From: DATFYM01 sp035315065
GTDB lineage: Bacteria > Acidobacteriota > Terriglobia > UBA7540
NCBI GenBank assembly: GCA_035315065.1
Contig: DATFYM010000174.1
Coordinates: forward strand, 1-20,868
Length of the DNA stretch: 20,868 bases
Direction of reading: 5' to 3'
The notes under the pieces were generated by a model, which ran no database searches, had not been told where the DNA came from, and saw only the letters and a list, made by a program, of their open reading frames with translations. This document shows positions 6,670-13,396 of the stretch, one piece after another. The position numbers were made by a program, and so were the translations under genes. The first letter of the stretch is position 1; each line of letters begins with the position of its first letter.

Positions 6670-6854
6670 TGGACAACCCTTTCAAAATGAGCGTCCATCT
6701 AATAGACTGGGGACCGCGAGGGCCCCACTGTGTCAGGTGATACGCAAGCCAAATCACCACCATCTCAATGCTACGAGGTGGTGCATGTCACTTATATTCG
6801 AACCTCTTGGAGACGAGATCCCAAGAGAGGGCGACGACTCTCTCGAGATCTCGT
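6670..6854 (+). other. Run of hairpins in a gene-poor stretch (possible structured RNA)
   Basis: The 600-bp stretch 6569-7172 has no convincing gene. Within it four inverted repeats follow one another: TGGAC/GTCCA (6670-6674/6693-6697); TGGGG/CCCCA with inner CC/GG (6708-6727); CACCACC/GGTGGTG (6755-6761/6777-6783); and a strong nested stem, ACGAGATC/GATCTCGT (6813-6820/6847-6854), enclosing AGAGAG/CTCTCT (6824-6829/6838-6843) with a symmetric 3x3 internal loop and an 8-nt terminal loop. This could be a structured non-coding RNA or an mRNA leader. No known RNA family is recognised. Confidence 0.35.
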
Positions 6855-6860
6855 GGTTCA

Positions 6861-7004
6861 ATGGAGACAGGCGGCATACTCCTGCTCCTCCTCATACTGA
6901 CTCACCCTGCCGCCAGTTGCGCAGTCCGCAATTACACCGGCACGGAAGCGTCAAACCCGGAGACGTTGATTGAGCCAGCGTCTCTGGGATCTGCCACACT
7001 GTAG
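6861..7004 (+). CDS. Possible small exported peptide or remnant (doubtful)
   Basis: An ATG seven bases after the nested hairpin opens a 47-codon frame. It begins METGG, then a leucine/isoleucine-rich hydrophobic stretch (about residues 6-13), then AASC, which resembles a weak lipobox. The remaining 28 residues, ending at TAG 7002-7004, show no domain. There is no good ribosome binding site. It could be a small lipoprotein, a decayed gene start, or chance. I see nothing else coding in 7005-7172. Confidence 0.2.
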   Translation: METGGILLLLLILTHPAASCAVRNYTGTEASNPETLIEPASLGSATL

Positions 7005-7172
7005 GTTAGTCGCAGTCACAGCCACCGCTAATAAGTCTGGCGGGGATGGCCAAATTCCAATTCCTTTCTATCCCTGGGTGGTGCTAGAAGGTGGGTTTTG
7101 GCTAGGATTCGTGCTTAGAGACCAATATCCCCAGCGCGCGACCTTGCGCCGCAACCAAATGGAGCGAAGTGG

Positions 7173-7207
7173 CTAGTGACGAGTGGCGAGTGGCGAGTGG
7201 CGAGCAA
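7173..7207 (+). repeat. Heptad repeat, word CGAGTGG (second copy)
   Basis: CTAGTGA is followed by three exact copies of CGAGTGG (7180-7200) and CGAGCAA (7201-7207). It is the same word family as 256-290 but on the other strand. It lies 56 bp upstream of the GH127 start, probably in its leader. An in-frame ATG at 7176 inside the repeat would wrongly extend that protein by 29 residues. Confidence 0.85.
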
Positions 7208-7262
7208 GAAAAATCGTCGCGAGCCGAGAAGAAGATTGGGGTTTGTAGTACAGGAGGACGCC

Positions 7263-9140
7263 ATGAGCGAGGGCAAGACTCGACGGGATTTCATGAAGAA
7301 GGCGTTGGCTGGCGCAGCGGCAGCGCCCTTTCTAGCGCGCGGGGCGGAGAGCGCGGAGGCAGAAGACACAAGTGAAGGTCCCTCCGAGCCCAGGCGCTAC
7401 CTGGAGCCTTTCAACTATTCCGGTGTTCGCCTGATGGACGGCATGTTGCGAAAGCAATACCTTGCCACTCGGGATTACTATTTCAACCTTCCTGATGACG
7501 ACCTCCTGAAAGGGTTTCGCAAGCGAGCCGGTCTGCCCGCGCCAGGGAACGATGCAGGCGCGTGGGGCGCGGAAGACCTGGGCCCGGTCTTCGGGCAATA
7601 TTTGAGCGGCATGGCCCGCATGTACAAGGCGACCGGCGACACGGCCATGCGCGACAAGGCAGTACGCCTCATGCGGGAATGGGTAAAGACCTTCGACGCG
7701 GACGGAGCGCCCTACTACGCCCCCTCGGCCAAGGAGTTGGACCTCTCGCACTACTCGTGGGACAAAACGGTCTACGGTCTGGTGGATCTGTACCAATTCG
7801 GAGGCGAGAGGGACGCCCTTCCCGTGCTCGAACGGACGACCGACTGGGGCGTAAGACATCTCGACCGCAGCCGGAAGCCGCCGTCGGGCTATGACACTCA
7901 GGGTTTTCCCGTCGAGTGGTACACCCTCTCTGAGAACCTTTACCGGGCTTACCAACTGACGGGAGACAGCAAGTACAAAAACTTCGGGGACCTCTGGCAC
8001 TACGACCACTATTGGGGAATGTTCACGGGGAAGGTGCCGCTCGACGCGCGGGGATATCACGCTTACAGCCACGTGAACACCCTCAGCAGCGCGGCCATGA
8101 CTTACGCCGTGACCGGCGATCCCGAGTACCTGAAGACCATCGTCAACGCCTGCGAGCATTTTCAAAACGTGCAATGCTATGCCACGGGCGGCTACGGTCC
8201 GACGGAAAGGCTGGTGGCGGCCGATGGATCGCTGGGGAGGTCGCTCGAGGAAGAAAACAACACCTTCGAGACTCCCTGCGGGGCCTGGTCGATATTCAAG
8301 CTGGGCAGCTACCTGATGCAATTCACCGGCGAAGCCCGCTATGGCGACTGGATCGAAAAACTGCTTTACAACGGGATTGGCGCGGCGCTCCCCATGGCGC
8401 CGGAAGGCAAGACCTTCTACTACTCCGACTATAGGCTTGGCCCGCCCGAGCCTCTCGCCTCGGCGCGCAAGGTGTACTACTGGGACCCCTATCCCTGCTG
8501 CTCGGGCACCTACATCCAGGCGGTGGCGGACTATCACAACATCATCTACTTCAAGGATGCCACGGGCCTCTACGTGAACCTGTTTGTTCCGTCGGAGGTC
8601 ACCTGGAACCAAGGCGGAACGGAAATCAAGGTGACCCAGGAGACGAGCTACCCGGAGTCAGACACAACTTCGCTCACGGTGCAGGCGCCGAACAGCGTGG
8701 CCTTTGCGCTTAGGTTCCGCGTGCCGGGCTGGTCCGAAGAAACGAGCGTCCAGATCAACGGCGGGAAAGCGGATGTCCCCTGCCAGCCGGGCACCTGGAC
8801 CACGATCGGGCGAACTTGGCAAGCGGGCGACCGGGTCAGCATCCAGATTCCGATGCGACTGCGCCTGGTGCCCATCGACACTCAGCATCCGAGCCGCTCT
8901 GCTCTGATGTATGGCCCGGTGGTTCTGGTTCAGGACGGCAGATACACGCGCCAACCCAATCTGAGCCGGAATGGCAGCGACCTCGCCAAGAGGATCGTCC
9001 AGGCGGATAAGCCGCTGGAGTTCAAGGTGGTCGACGACTTGCCCCCGTCGCCGTTCGTGCCCTCTACCGGGGCGATTATGCCCTTCTACCGAATTGCAGC
9101 CGGAGTTCCCTATCGCATGTACCTTGATCTGGGTGCTTGA
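7263..9140 (+). CDS. Tat-exported GH127-like (DUF1680) beta-L-arabinofuranosidase family protein
   Basis: A 625-residue protein with an N-terminal Tat signal (KTRRDFMKKALAG) and an (alpha/alpha)6 DUF1680/GH127 domain followed by beta-sandwich regions. GH127 enzymes use a zinc-bound cysteine nucleophile. The likely counterparts are C412-C413 in YPCCSGTY, and E336 and C339 in FETPCGAW. In the reference enzyme HypBA1 the glutamate and cysteine are two residues apart (ETC); here an inserted proline makes them three apart. The predicted role is release of beta-L-arabinofuranose or a related sugar from plant-type glycans, outside the cytoplasm. The start is set by AGGAGG just before the ATG at 7263. 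It is monocistronic and ends facing DUF2283. Substrate identity is uncertain because the family is broad. Confidence 0.82.
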   Translation: MSEGKTRRDFMKKALAGAAAAPFLARGAESAEAEDTSEGPSEPRRYLEPFNYSGVRLMDGMLRKQYLATRDYYFNLPDDDLLKGFRKRAGLPAPGNDAGAWGAEDLGPVFGQYLSGMARMYKATGDTAMRDKAVRLMREWVKTFDADGAPYYAPSAKELDLSHYSWDKTVYGLVDLYQFGGERDALPVLERTTDWGVRHLDRSRKPPSGYDTQGFPVEWYTLSENLYRAYQLTGDSKYKNFGDLWHYDHYWGMFTGKVPLDARGYHAYSHVNTLSSAAMTYAVTGDPEYLKTIVNACEHFQNVQCYATGGYGPTERLVAADGSLGRSLEEENNTFETPCGAWSIFKLGSYLMQFTGEARYGDWIEKLLYNGIGAALPMAPEGKTFYYSDYRLGPPEPLASARKVYYWDPYPCCSGTYIQAVADYHNIIYFKDATGLYVNLFVPSEVTWNQGGTEIKVTQETSYPESDTTSLTVQAPNSVAFALRFRVPGWSEETSVQINGGKADVPCQPGTWTTIGRTWQAGDRVSIQIPMRLRLVPIDTQHPSRSALMYGPVVLVQDGRYTRQPNLSRNGSDLAKRIVQADKPLEFKVVDDLPPSPFVPSTGAIMPFYRIAAGVPYRMYLDLGA

Positions 9141-9216
9141 GGGCGGCTGACGACGCAGGGGGTTTTTCACACCATGGGAGCATCAGTAATTCGAAATGGC
9201 GCCGGAGCGCACTCCC

Positions 9217-9380
9217 TCTAGTCTAGCTAGCAGGGTGCTGAAAAAACCCCTTTGGGCCCTCGTAGAGGCCGGCTTTAGCCGGGCATCTTATTGAATTCAA
9301 AGTGCCGCCCTAAAGGGCGCCGCTACGAAAACCGCTCGAAACAGGGTTTTTCAGCACCCTGCTAGGCTAGAGACTAGCTG
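9217..9380. repeat. Nested inverted repeat with CTAG-rich ends
   Basis: The outer arms are AGCAGGGTGCTGAAAAAACCC (about 9229-9249) and its near-exact reverse complement GGGTTTTTCAGCACCCTGCT (9344-9362), both flanked by clusters of CTAG. Inside are two smaller hairpins: GGCCGGCTTTAGCCGGGC (9268-9284), and GCCCTAAAGGGC (9307-9318) within GCCGC...GCGCCGCTAC. It lies between the convergent GH127 and DUF2283 genes and may serve as a bidirectional terminator, given the A/T tracts at the inner edges. The layered design resembles a dispersed intergenic repeat or a non-autonomous mobile element rather than a simple terminator. Confidence 0.75.
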
Positions 9381-9414
9381 AGCGCAACCTCCAGTAGGGT
9401 GTTCTTGAGGGAGC

Positions 9415-9579
9415 TCACCCGCAAAGCACGGAGAAACCGATGACGTTCCCTTCGCTATCCACCTTCTCCATCACCCGGTCGTTGTCCGTGGCGCGGAAGT
9501 AGCCGGCCTTCTGTTCGAAGATCACCTCCAAGAAGTCAGCTTTCGCATCGAACCACATTTTGACTACCTTCTCGGCCAT
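9415..9579 (-). CDS. DUF2283 family small protein
   Basis: A 54-residue protein matching the DUF2283 pattern: a short beta-rich fold beginning MAEKVVKMWFDAKADFLEV, followed by VMEKVDSEGNVIGFSVL. The function of the family is unknown; members are often found beside toxin-antitoxin or accessory genes. The ATG at 9579 is chosen because the conserved domain starts there and AAAGG lies about ten bases upstream. A longer frame from 9618 would run into the heptad repeat. No toxin partner is visible beside it. It lies downstream of kdsA on the same strand, separated only by that repeat, so readthrough expression from the pyrG-kdsA transcript is possible. Confidence 0.75.
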   Translation of the reverse strand: MAEKVVKMWFDAKADFLEVIFEQKAGYFRATDNDRVMEKVDSEGNVIGFSVLCG

Positions 9580-9600
9580 ATCATTTTGCCTTTCTTGAAC

Positions 9601-9635
9601 GGACGGGCAACCGACCACGGACCACCGGCAACCGA
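9601..9635 (+). repeat. Heptad repeat, word CAACCGA
   Basis: GGACGGG, CAACCGA, CCACGGA, CCACCGG and CAACCGA occupy 9601-9635 in exact 7-bp register. The last word directly abuts the kdsA stop codon (9636-9638). No inverted arm is evident. It sits between kdsA and DUF2283. Confidence 0.7.
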
Positions 9636-10478
9636 CTACTGTTTCCGGACGAACTCACCCAGGTCGCGCAGCCGCTGGACGAGCGGCCGGAAGAGGCGAA
9701 GATGAAGAGCGTTGGGGCCGTCCGACAAAGCCTTCGACGGGTTATCGTGGACCTCCATAAAGACTCCGTCCACGCCCGCCGCCACGCCGGCGCGCGCCAG
9801 CGTCTCGATAAACTGCGGCTGGCCTCCGCTGCGCGTGCCCTCGCCGCCGGGAAGCTGCAGCGCGTGGGTGACGTCGAGCACCACCGGGTAGCCGTAGTCT
9901 CTCATCACCGCCAGGCCACGCATATCGACGACGAGGTTGTTGTAGCCGAAAGAACTGCCGCGTTCGGTCGCCAAAATGCGATGGTTGCCGGCGCCCGCCA
10001 CCTTATCGATGGCGTGCCGGAACTCCCATGGCGAGAGGAACTGGCCCTTCTTGATGTTGACCGCGGCACCCGATCGCCCGGCGGCAAGCAGCAGATCGGT
10101 CTGGCGAGAGAGAAAGGCAGGGATCTGGATGATGTCGCACACTTCGCCGGCAGGGCCCACCTGCGCGACGTCGTGCACGTCGGTCAGCACCGGGACCCCG
10201 AACCTTTCTTTGATCCGCGCCAGGATCTCGAGTCCGCGCTCCAAACCGGGGCCGCGATAGGAGTCGAGCGAAGTCCGATTGGCCTTGTCGTAAGACGCTT
10301 TGAAGACATAGGGCACGCCCAGATCGCGCGCCGCGGCCGAGAGCCGCTCCGCCATCTTCATGGCGTGCCGTTCGCTCTCGATGACGCACGGACCGGCGAT
10401 CAGGAAGAGCGGTCGCCCTGCGCCGAGTGAGAGCTTGCCGATGCGAACGTTGTATGCCACGGAGGATCGAACACTCAT
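9636..10478 (-). CDS. kdsA: 3-deoxy-D-manno-octulosonate 8-phosphate synthase
   Basis: A 280-residue enzyme condensing arabinose 5-phosphate with phosphoenolpyruvate to Kdo 8-phosphate for LPS. Family motifs are present in order: LFLIAGPCVIES, FKASYDKANRTS, PVLTDVHD, IPAFLSRQTDLL, NIKKGQFLSPWE and VFMEVHDNPSKALSDGPNAL. C31 in AGPC indicates the metal-dependent class (the metal-free E. coli type has Asn here). ATG 10478 gives the usual family length. A further in-frame ATG at 10580 adds 34 residues translated from the heptad repeat and is not credible. It is downstream of pyrG on the same strand, a common pairing, but separated by a 156-bp gap almost filled by a giant quasi-palindrome. No clear Shine-Dalgarno sequence is seen. 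Confidence 0.95.
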   Translation of the reverse strand: MSVRSSVAYNVRIGKLSLGAGRPLFLIAGPCVIESERHAMKMAERLSAAARDLGVPYVFKASYDKANRTSLDSYRGPGLERGLEILARIKERFGVPVLTDVHDVAQVGPAGEVCDIIQIPAFLSRQTDLLLAAGRSGAAVNIKKGQFLSPWEFRHAIDKVAGAGNHRILATERGSSFGYNNLVVDMRGLAVMRDYGYPVVLDVTHALQLPGGEGTRSGGQPQFIETLARAGVAAGVDGVFMEVHDNPSKALSDGPNALHLRLFRPLVQRLRDLGEFVRKQ

Positions 10479-10491
10479 GCGAACGTTAAAA

Positions 10492-10634
10492 GGGTAAAGG
10501 GTGAAGGGTAAAGGGTGAATGAATGCTGAATTATGAATGCTGAATGATGAACGAGAAAGGGCCTTTCTTCTGTTCATCATTCATAATTCAGCATTCAGCA
10601 TTCGTTTTACCCTTCATCCTTTACCCTTCGACCC
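10492..10634. repeat. Giant heptad quasi-palindrome between pyrG and kdsA
   Basis: The left arm has four heptads GGGTAAA/GGGTGAA (10492-10519), one base, then GAATGCT, GAATTAT, GAATGCT, GAATGAT and GAACGAG (10521-10555). The right arm, on the minus strand, has GGGTAAA, GGATGAA and GGGTAAA, then GAATGCT, GAATGCT, GAATTAT, GAATGAT and GAACAGA. The arms meet at GAAAGG-G-CCTTTC (10555-10567), so there is almost no loop. The order of the two words is the same on both arms. In mRNA this would form one stem of about 65-70 bp starting right after the pyrG stop codon and ending about 13 nt before the kdsA ATG. Confidence 0.9.
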
Positions 10635-12278
10635 TCAACTCTGGAAGACCGACGCCCGGTCGTGCAGGCCCAGCCGCTTCATTCGGTGCTTGCAACAAGC
10701 GCCGATGAAGGCCCGAAACAGCGGGTGCGGATCCAGCGGGCGCGACTTGAACTCGGGGTGGAACTGGCAGCCGAGGAACCATGGATGATCGCGAATCTCG
10801 ACGATCTCCACGTAGGTGCCATCGGGCGTCTCGCCCGTGATGTCGAGGCCGCGTTCCACCAGCATCGGCTCGTAGTCGCGGTTGAACTCATAGCGATGCC
10901 GGTGTCGCTCGGAAATCTCCAGCCCGCCGTAGGCCTGCTCGGCGAACGAACCGGGCTTGAGCCGCGCCTGCCAGGCGCCGAGCCGCATAGTGCCGCCCAG
11001 TTCGTCCACACCCCGCAGTTCGCGCAGCTTGTAGATGACGCGGTGCGGCGGGTTGGGATCGAACTCCGAGCTGTTGGCGCCTTCCAGTCCGCAGACGTTG
11101 CGCGCGTACTCGATCACCGCGCACTGCATGCCCAGGCAGATGCCAAAATAGGGCACCTTGCGCGTGCGGGCAAACTCGATGCCGCGCAGCATGCCGGGAA
11201 TCCCGCGCTTGCCAAAACCGCCCGGCACCAAGATACCATCCACCGCCTCAAGCGGGCGCAGCCCGGCCTCGCCTTGCTCCAGGTCTTCCGCCTCGATCCA
11301 TTCCAGGTTCACCTTCACGTCGTTGGCAATGCCGCCGTGAGTGAGGGCTTCGTTGAGGCTCTTGTACGAATCCTGAAGGCCGACATACTTGCCGACGATG
11401 CCGATCTTCACCTCGCCGGCCGGATGCTTCAGGCGGTTCACCAAGTCGATCCAAGGTTGCATGTTGCGCGGTTCGGTGGGGAGCTTCAAGCGCAGCAGTA
11501 TCTGCTCGTCGATGCCTTCGTCGCCGAGCACCAGGGGAACTTCGTAGATGTGCTCGACGTCTTTGGCCGTAATCACCGCCTCTTCCGGCACGCTGCAGAA
11601 TAGCGCGATCTTGGCCTTCAGCTCGGTGGGCAAATAGCGATCGGTGCGGCACAGCAGGATGTCCGGCTGAATGCCGATCTCCCGCAGGTCCTTCACCGAG
11701 TGCTGCGTGGGTTTGGTCTTGAGTTCGCCCGAGGCGCTGATAAAGGGCACCAGGGTCAGGTGAATGAAGATGGCGTTCTCGCGGCCCATTTCCTGGCGCA
11801 TCTGCCGGATGGCCTCGAGGAACGGCAGCGATTCGATATCGCCCACCGTGCCGCCGATCTCAACGATGGCCACGTCGACGTCCTTCGAGATCTTCAGCGC
11901 CGCCGCCTTGATTTCGTTGGTGACGTGCGGAATCACCTGCACCGTCTTGCCCAGGTAATCGCCTCTCCGCTCCTTGGTGATGATGGTCTCGTAGATTCGG
12001 CCCGCTGTGCAGTTGTTGTCGCGCAACATGTGGGCGTGGGTGAAGCGCTCGTAGTGCCCCAGGTCGAGATCCGTCTCGGCGCCGTCGTCGGTCACAAAGA
12101 CCTCGCCATGTTGGAACGGGCTCATGGTGCCCGGGTCGACGTTGAGGTAGGGATCGAACTTGAGGAGAGAAACCTTCAGGCCGCGCGATTCGAGCAGGCA
12201 GCCGATGGAAGCCGCTGCCAGGCCCTTGCCTAGCGAACTAACTACACCGCCGGTCACAAAAATATATTTGGCACCCAT
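10635..12278 (-). CDS. pyrG: CTP synthase
   Basis: A complete 547-residue CTP synthase that makes CTP from UTP, ATP and glutamine. The N-terminal synthetase domain starts KYIFVTGGVVSSLGKGLAAA and contains the conserved DLDLGHYERF region. The C-terminal class I glutamine amidotransferase domain has the nucleophile in YFGICLGMQ and the His/Glu partners in FHPEFKSRP. The length is normal. AGGAGG lies just upstream of the ATG at 12278. It precedes kdsA on the same strand; CTP is needed to activate Kdo as CMP-Kdo, which fits this pairing. A promoter-like sequence with an overlapping inverted repeat lies about 150 bp upstream. Confidence 0.97.
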   Translation of the reverse strand: MGAKYIFVTGGVVSSLGKGLAAASIGCLLESRGLKVSLLKFDPYLNVDPGTMSPFQHGEVFVTDDGAETDLDLGHYERFTHAHMLRDNNCTAGRIYETIITKERRGDYLGKTVQVIPHVTNEIKAAALKISKDVDVAIVEIGGTVGDIESLPFLEAIRQMRQEMGRENAIFIHLTLVPFISASGELKTKPTQHSVKDLREIGIQPDILLCRTDRYLPTELKAKIALFCSVPEEAVITAKDVEHIYEVPLVLGDEGIDEQILLRLKLPTEPRNMQPWIDLVNRLKHPAGEVKIGIVGKYVGLQDSYKSLNEALTHGGIANDVKVNLEWIEAEDLEQGEAGLRPLEAVDGILVPGGFGKRGIPGMLRGIEFARTRKVPYFGICLGMQCAVIEYARNVCGLEGANSSEFDPNPPHRVIYKLRELRGVDELGGTMRLGAWQARLKPGSFAEQAYGGLEISERHRHRYEFNRDYEPMLVERGLDITGETPDGTYVEIVEIRDHPWFLGCQFHPEFKSRPLDPHPLFRAFIGACCKHRMKRLGLHDRASVFQS

Positions 12279-12391
12279 ACGCCTCCTGGAAGTGGGGTTA
12301 CGGGTTGGACCCGATGTTGCAATGTTCGATATGGAGCGCGCCGTTTGTGCATGCCGCAGGCGCAGGTCGAATCAAGGCCAAACTTAAATTT

Positions 12392-12461
12392 GTACCGAAG
12401 TGAAATCGTTCGGAAGGTTTCGGTACGAACGATTATCCACCGAAGGGGAGGTTGCTGTCAA
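12392..12461 (-). promoter_or_regulatory. pyrG promoter with interleaved inverted repeats
   Basis: On the minus strand TTGACA (12461-12456) is followed after 18 bp by GATAAT (12437-12432), so transcription would start near 12425 with a leader of about 147 nt. Two inverted repeats interleave here. AATCGTTCG/CGAACGATT (12404-12412/12426-12434) overlaps the -10 region, and GTACCGAA/TTCGGTAC (12392-12399/12419-12426) would form a hairpin at the very 5' end of the mRNA. This suggests an operator plus a leader stem. The rest of the 310-bp gap 12279-12588 shows nothing else. Confidence 0.5.
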
Positions 12462-12588
12462 ATATTTTTTGCAGGTTCGTCAGCCGATGCGACGTCTCCG
12501 CCCTGCGGATCAAACTGCTCGCGGCAACCCGTTCGAGCTTCGAATTCCCAATTTCAACTTTCGGCTTTTGGGCTTCACCGGGAAATCG

Positions 12589-13194
12589 TCACTCCAACCG
12601 ATCCTTCCAGCGGGTCCAGACGAACCACGCGCCGCCCAGGACAATCAGAATCACCAGAACGGCGTCGAAGCGGTGGAAGTACTGGCGCAGGATCTCCCAG
12701 CGTTCGCCCAGCTTGACGCCCGCGTAAGCCAGAGCCAGGCACCACGGAAGCGAACCAAGAAAGGTGAAGACGTTAAAGCGGACGAAGTTCATGCGGGCGA
12801 TTCCAGCAGGAAGGGCGATGAAGGTGCGGATCACCGGCAGCAGGCGGGCGAGAAAGACGGCCCCGTCCCCGTAGCGAGTGAACCAGTGATCGGCGAGGTT
12901 GAGGTCGTGGTGGGTGACGAAAACATAGTGCCCGTATTTCTCTGCCAGCGGGCGCCCGCCCCAGGCGCCGACGGCGTATGCGACGATGGAGCCCACATTA
13001 CAGCCTAGGGCGCCGGCGACCCCCACCCACAGTAGCTTGAAGCGGCCGGCGGACACCAGGTAGCCGGCAAACGGCATGATGACCTCGGAGGGAAGCGGAA
13101 TGCACGCGGACTCAATCGCCATCAGTGCGACGATACCAGGATAGCCGGAGTGGGAGATGACGGCGATGATGAAGCGGGCGAGGAATTCAATCAT
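12589..13194 (-). CDS. DedA family inner-membrane protein
   Basis: A 201-residue polytopic membrane protein of the DedA (SNARE-associated/VTT) family, whose members act in lipid-carrier recycling and membrane homeostasis, some as undecaprenyl-phosphate or phosphatidylethanolamine flippases. Visible signatures are ESACIPLPSEVIMPFAGYL in the first half and FLARLLPVIRTFIALPAGIA in the second, with hydrophobic segments near residues 4-28, 35-75, 140-160 and 175-195. The length is normal. The ATG at 13194 begins the typical short hydrophobic N-terminus, but no clear ribosome binding site is present; a heptad repeat starts 8 bp upstream. It lies 310 bp upstream of pyrG and is probably transcribed separately. 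The transported lipid cannot be told from the sequence. Confidence 0.9.
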   Translation of the reverse strand: MIEFLARFIIAVISHSGYPGIVALMAIESACIPLPSEVIMPFAGYLVSAGRFKLLWVGVAGALGCNVGSIVAYAVGAWGGRPLAEKYGHYVFVTHHDLNLADHWFTRYGDGAVFLARLLPVIRTFIALPAGIARMNFVRFNVFTFLGSLPWCLALAYAGVKLGERWEILRQYFHRFDAVLVILIVLGGAWFVWTRWKDRLE

Positions 13195-13202
13195 GAAAAG
13201 AG

Positions 13203-13244
13203 GTCCTTGGTTCTCGGTTCTTGGTTTTTGGTCACCAGTCCTTG
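13203..13244 (+). repeat. Heptad repeat, word GTTCTTG
   Basis: Six consecutive 7-bp words, GTCCTTG, GTTCTCG, GTTCTTG, GTTTTTG, GTCACCA and GTCCTTG, occupy 13203-13244. A shorter degenerate copy on the opposite strand (GTCCTTT and GTCCTCG, 13327-13314) gives an inverted arrangement with a spacer of about 70 bp. The element fills the divergent gap between dedA and the first M48 gene. Confidence 0.8.
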
Positions 13245-13357
13245 TTCAATGCCATTTCTTATTCTTGGGCGTTGGTCCCACTTTGAGCCACTGGCAGTCG
13301 GCCAGCGAAAACCCGAGGACAAAGGACAAGAAAAGGGACTTGCAAAGCGATTAATTG

Positions 13358-13363
13358 TATAAT
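13358..13363 (+). promoter_or_regulatory. -10 element upstream of the first M48 gene
   Basis: A perfect TATAAT lies 34 bp before the ATG, in an A+T-rich patch (TTAATTGTATAAT) that stands out from the GC-rich surroundings. No good -35 hexamer is found at 16-18 bp; TTGCAA is only 12 bp away. Transcription would start near 13370, upstream of AGGAG (13383-13387). Confidence 0.4.
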
Positions 13364-13396
13364 AGGAGTGCATTCGGCCGCTAGGAGCAAAAACCC

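Noticed and set aside
6638..6973. 111-codon plus-strand open frame in the RidA-GH127 gap
   Set aside because: It has no ribosome binding site, no domain and irregular composition, and it runs through the hairpin series; chance is more likely.
7332..8612. 426-codon minus-strand open frame opposite the GH127 gene
   Set aside because: It is an antisense shadow with no recognisable motif; the sense strand has GH127 motifs throughout.
9217..9380. Insertion sequence remnant
   Set aside because: No transposase fragment or target-site duplication is visible, so only a nested inverted repeat is reported.
9415..9579. DUF2283 as part of a toxin-antitoxin pair
   Set aside because: No adjacent partner gene exists; both flanks are repeats.
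13191..13373. 60-codon minus-strand frame upstream of dedA
   Set aside because: Its C-terminal part is translated heptad repeat (TKNQEPRTKD); it is not a gene.
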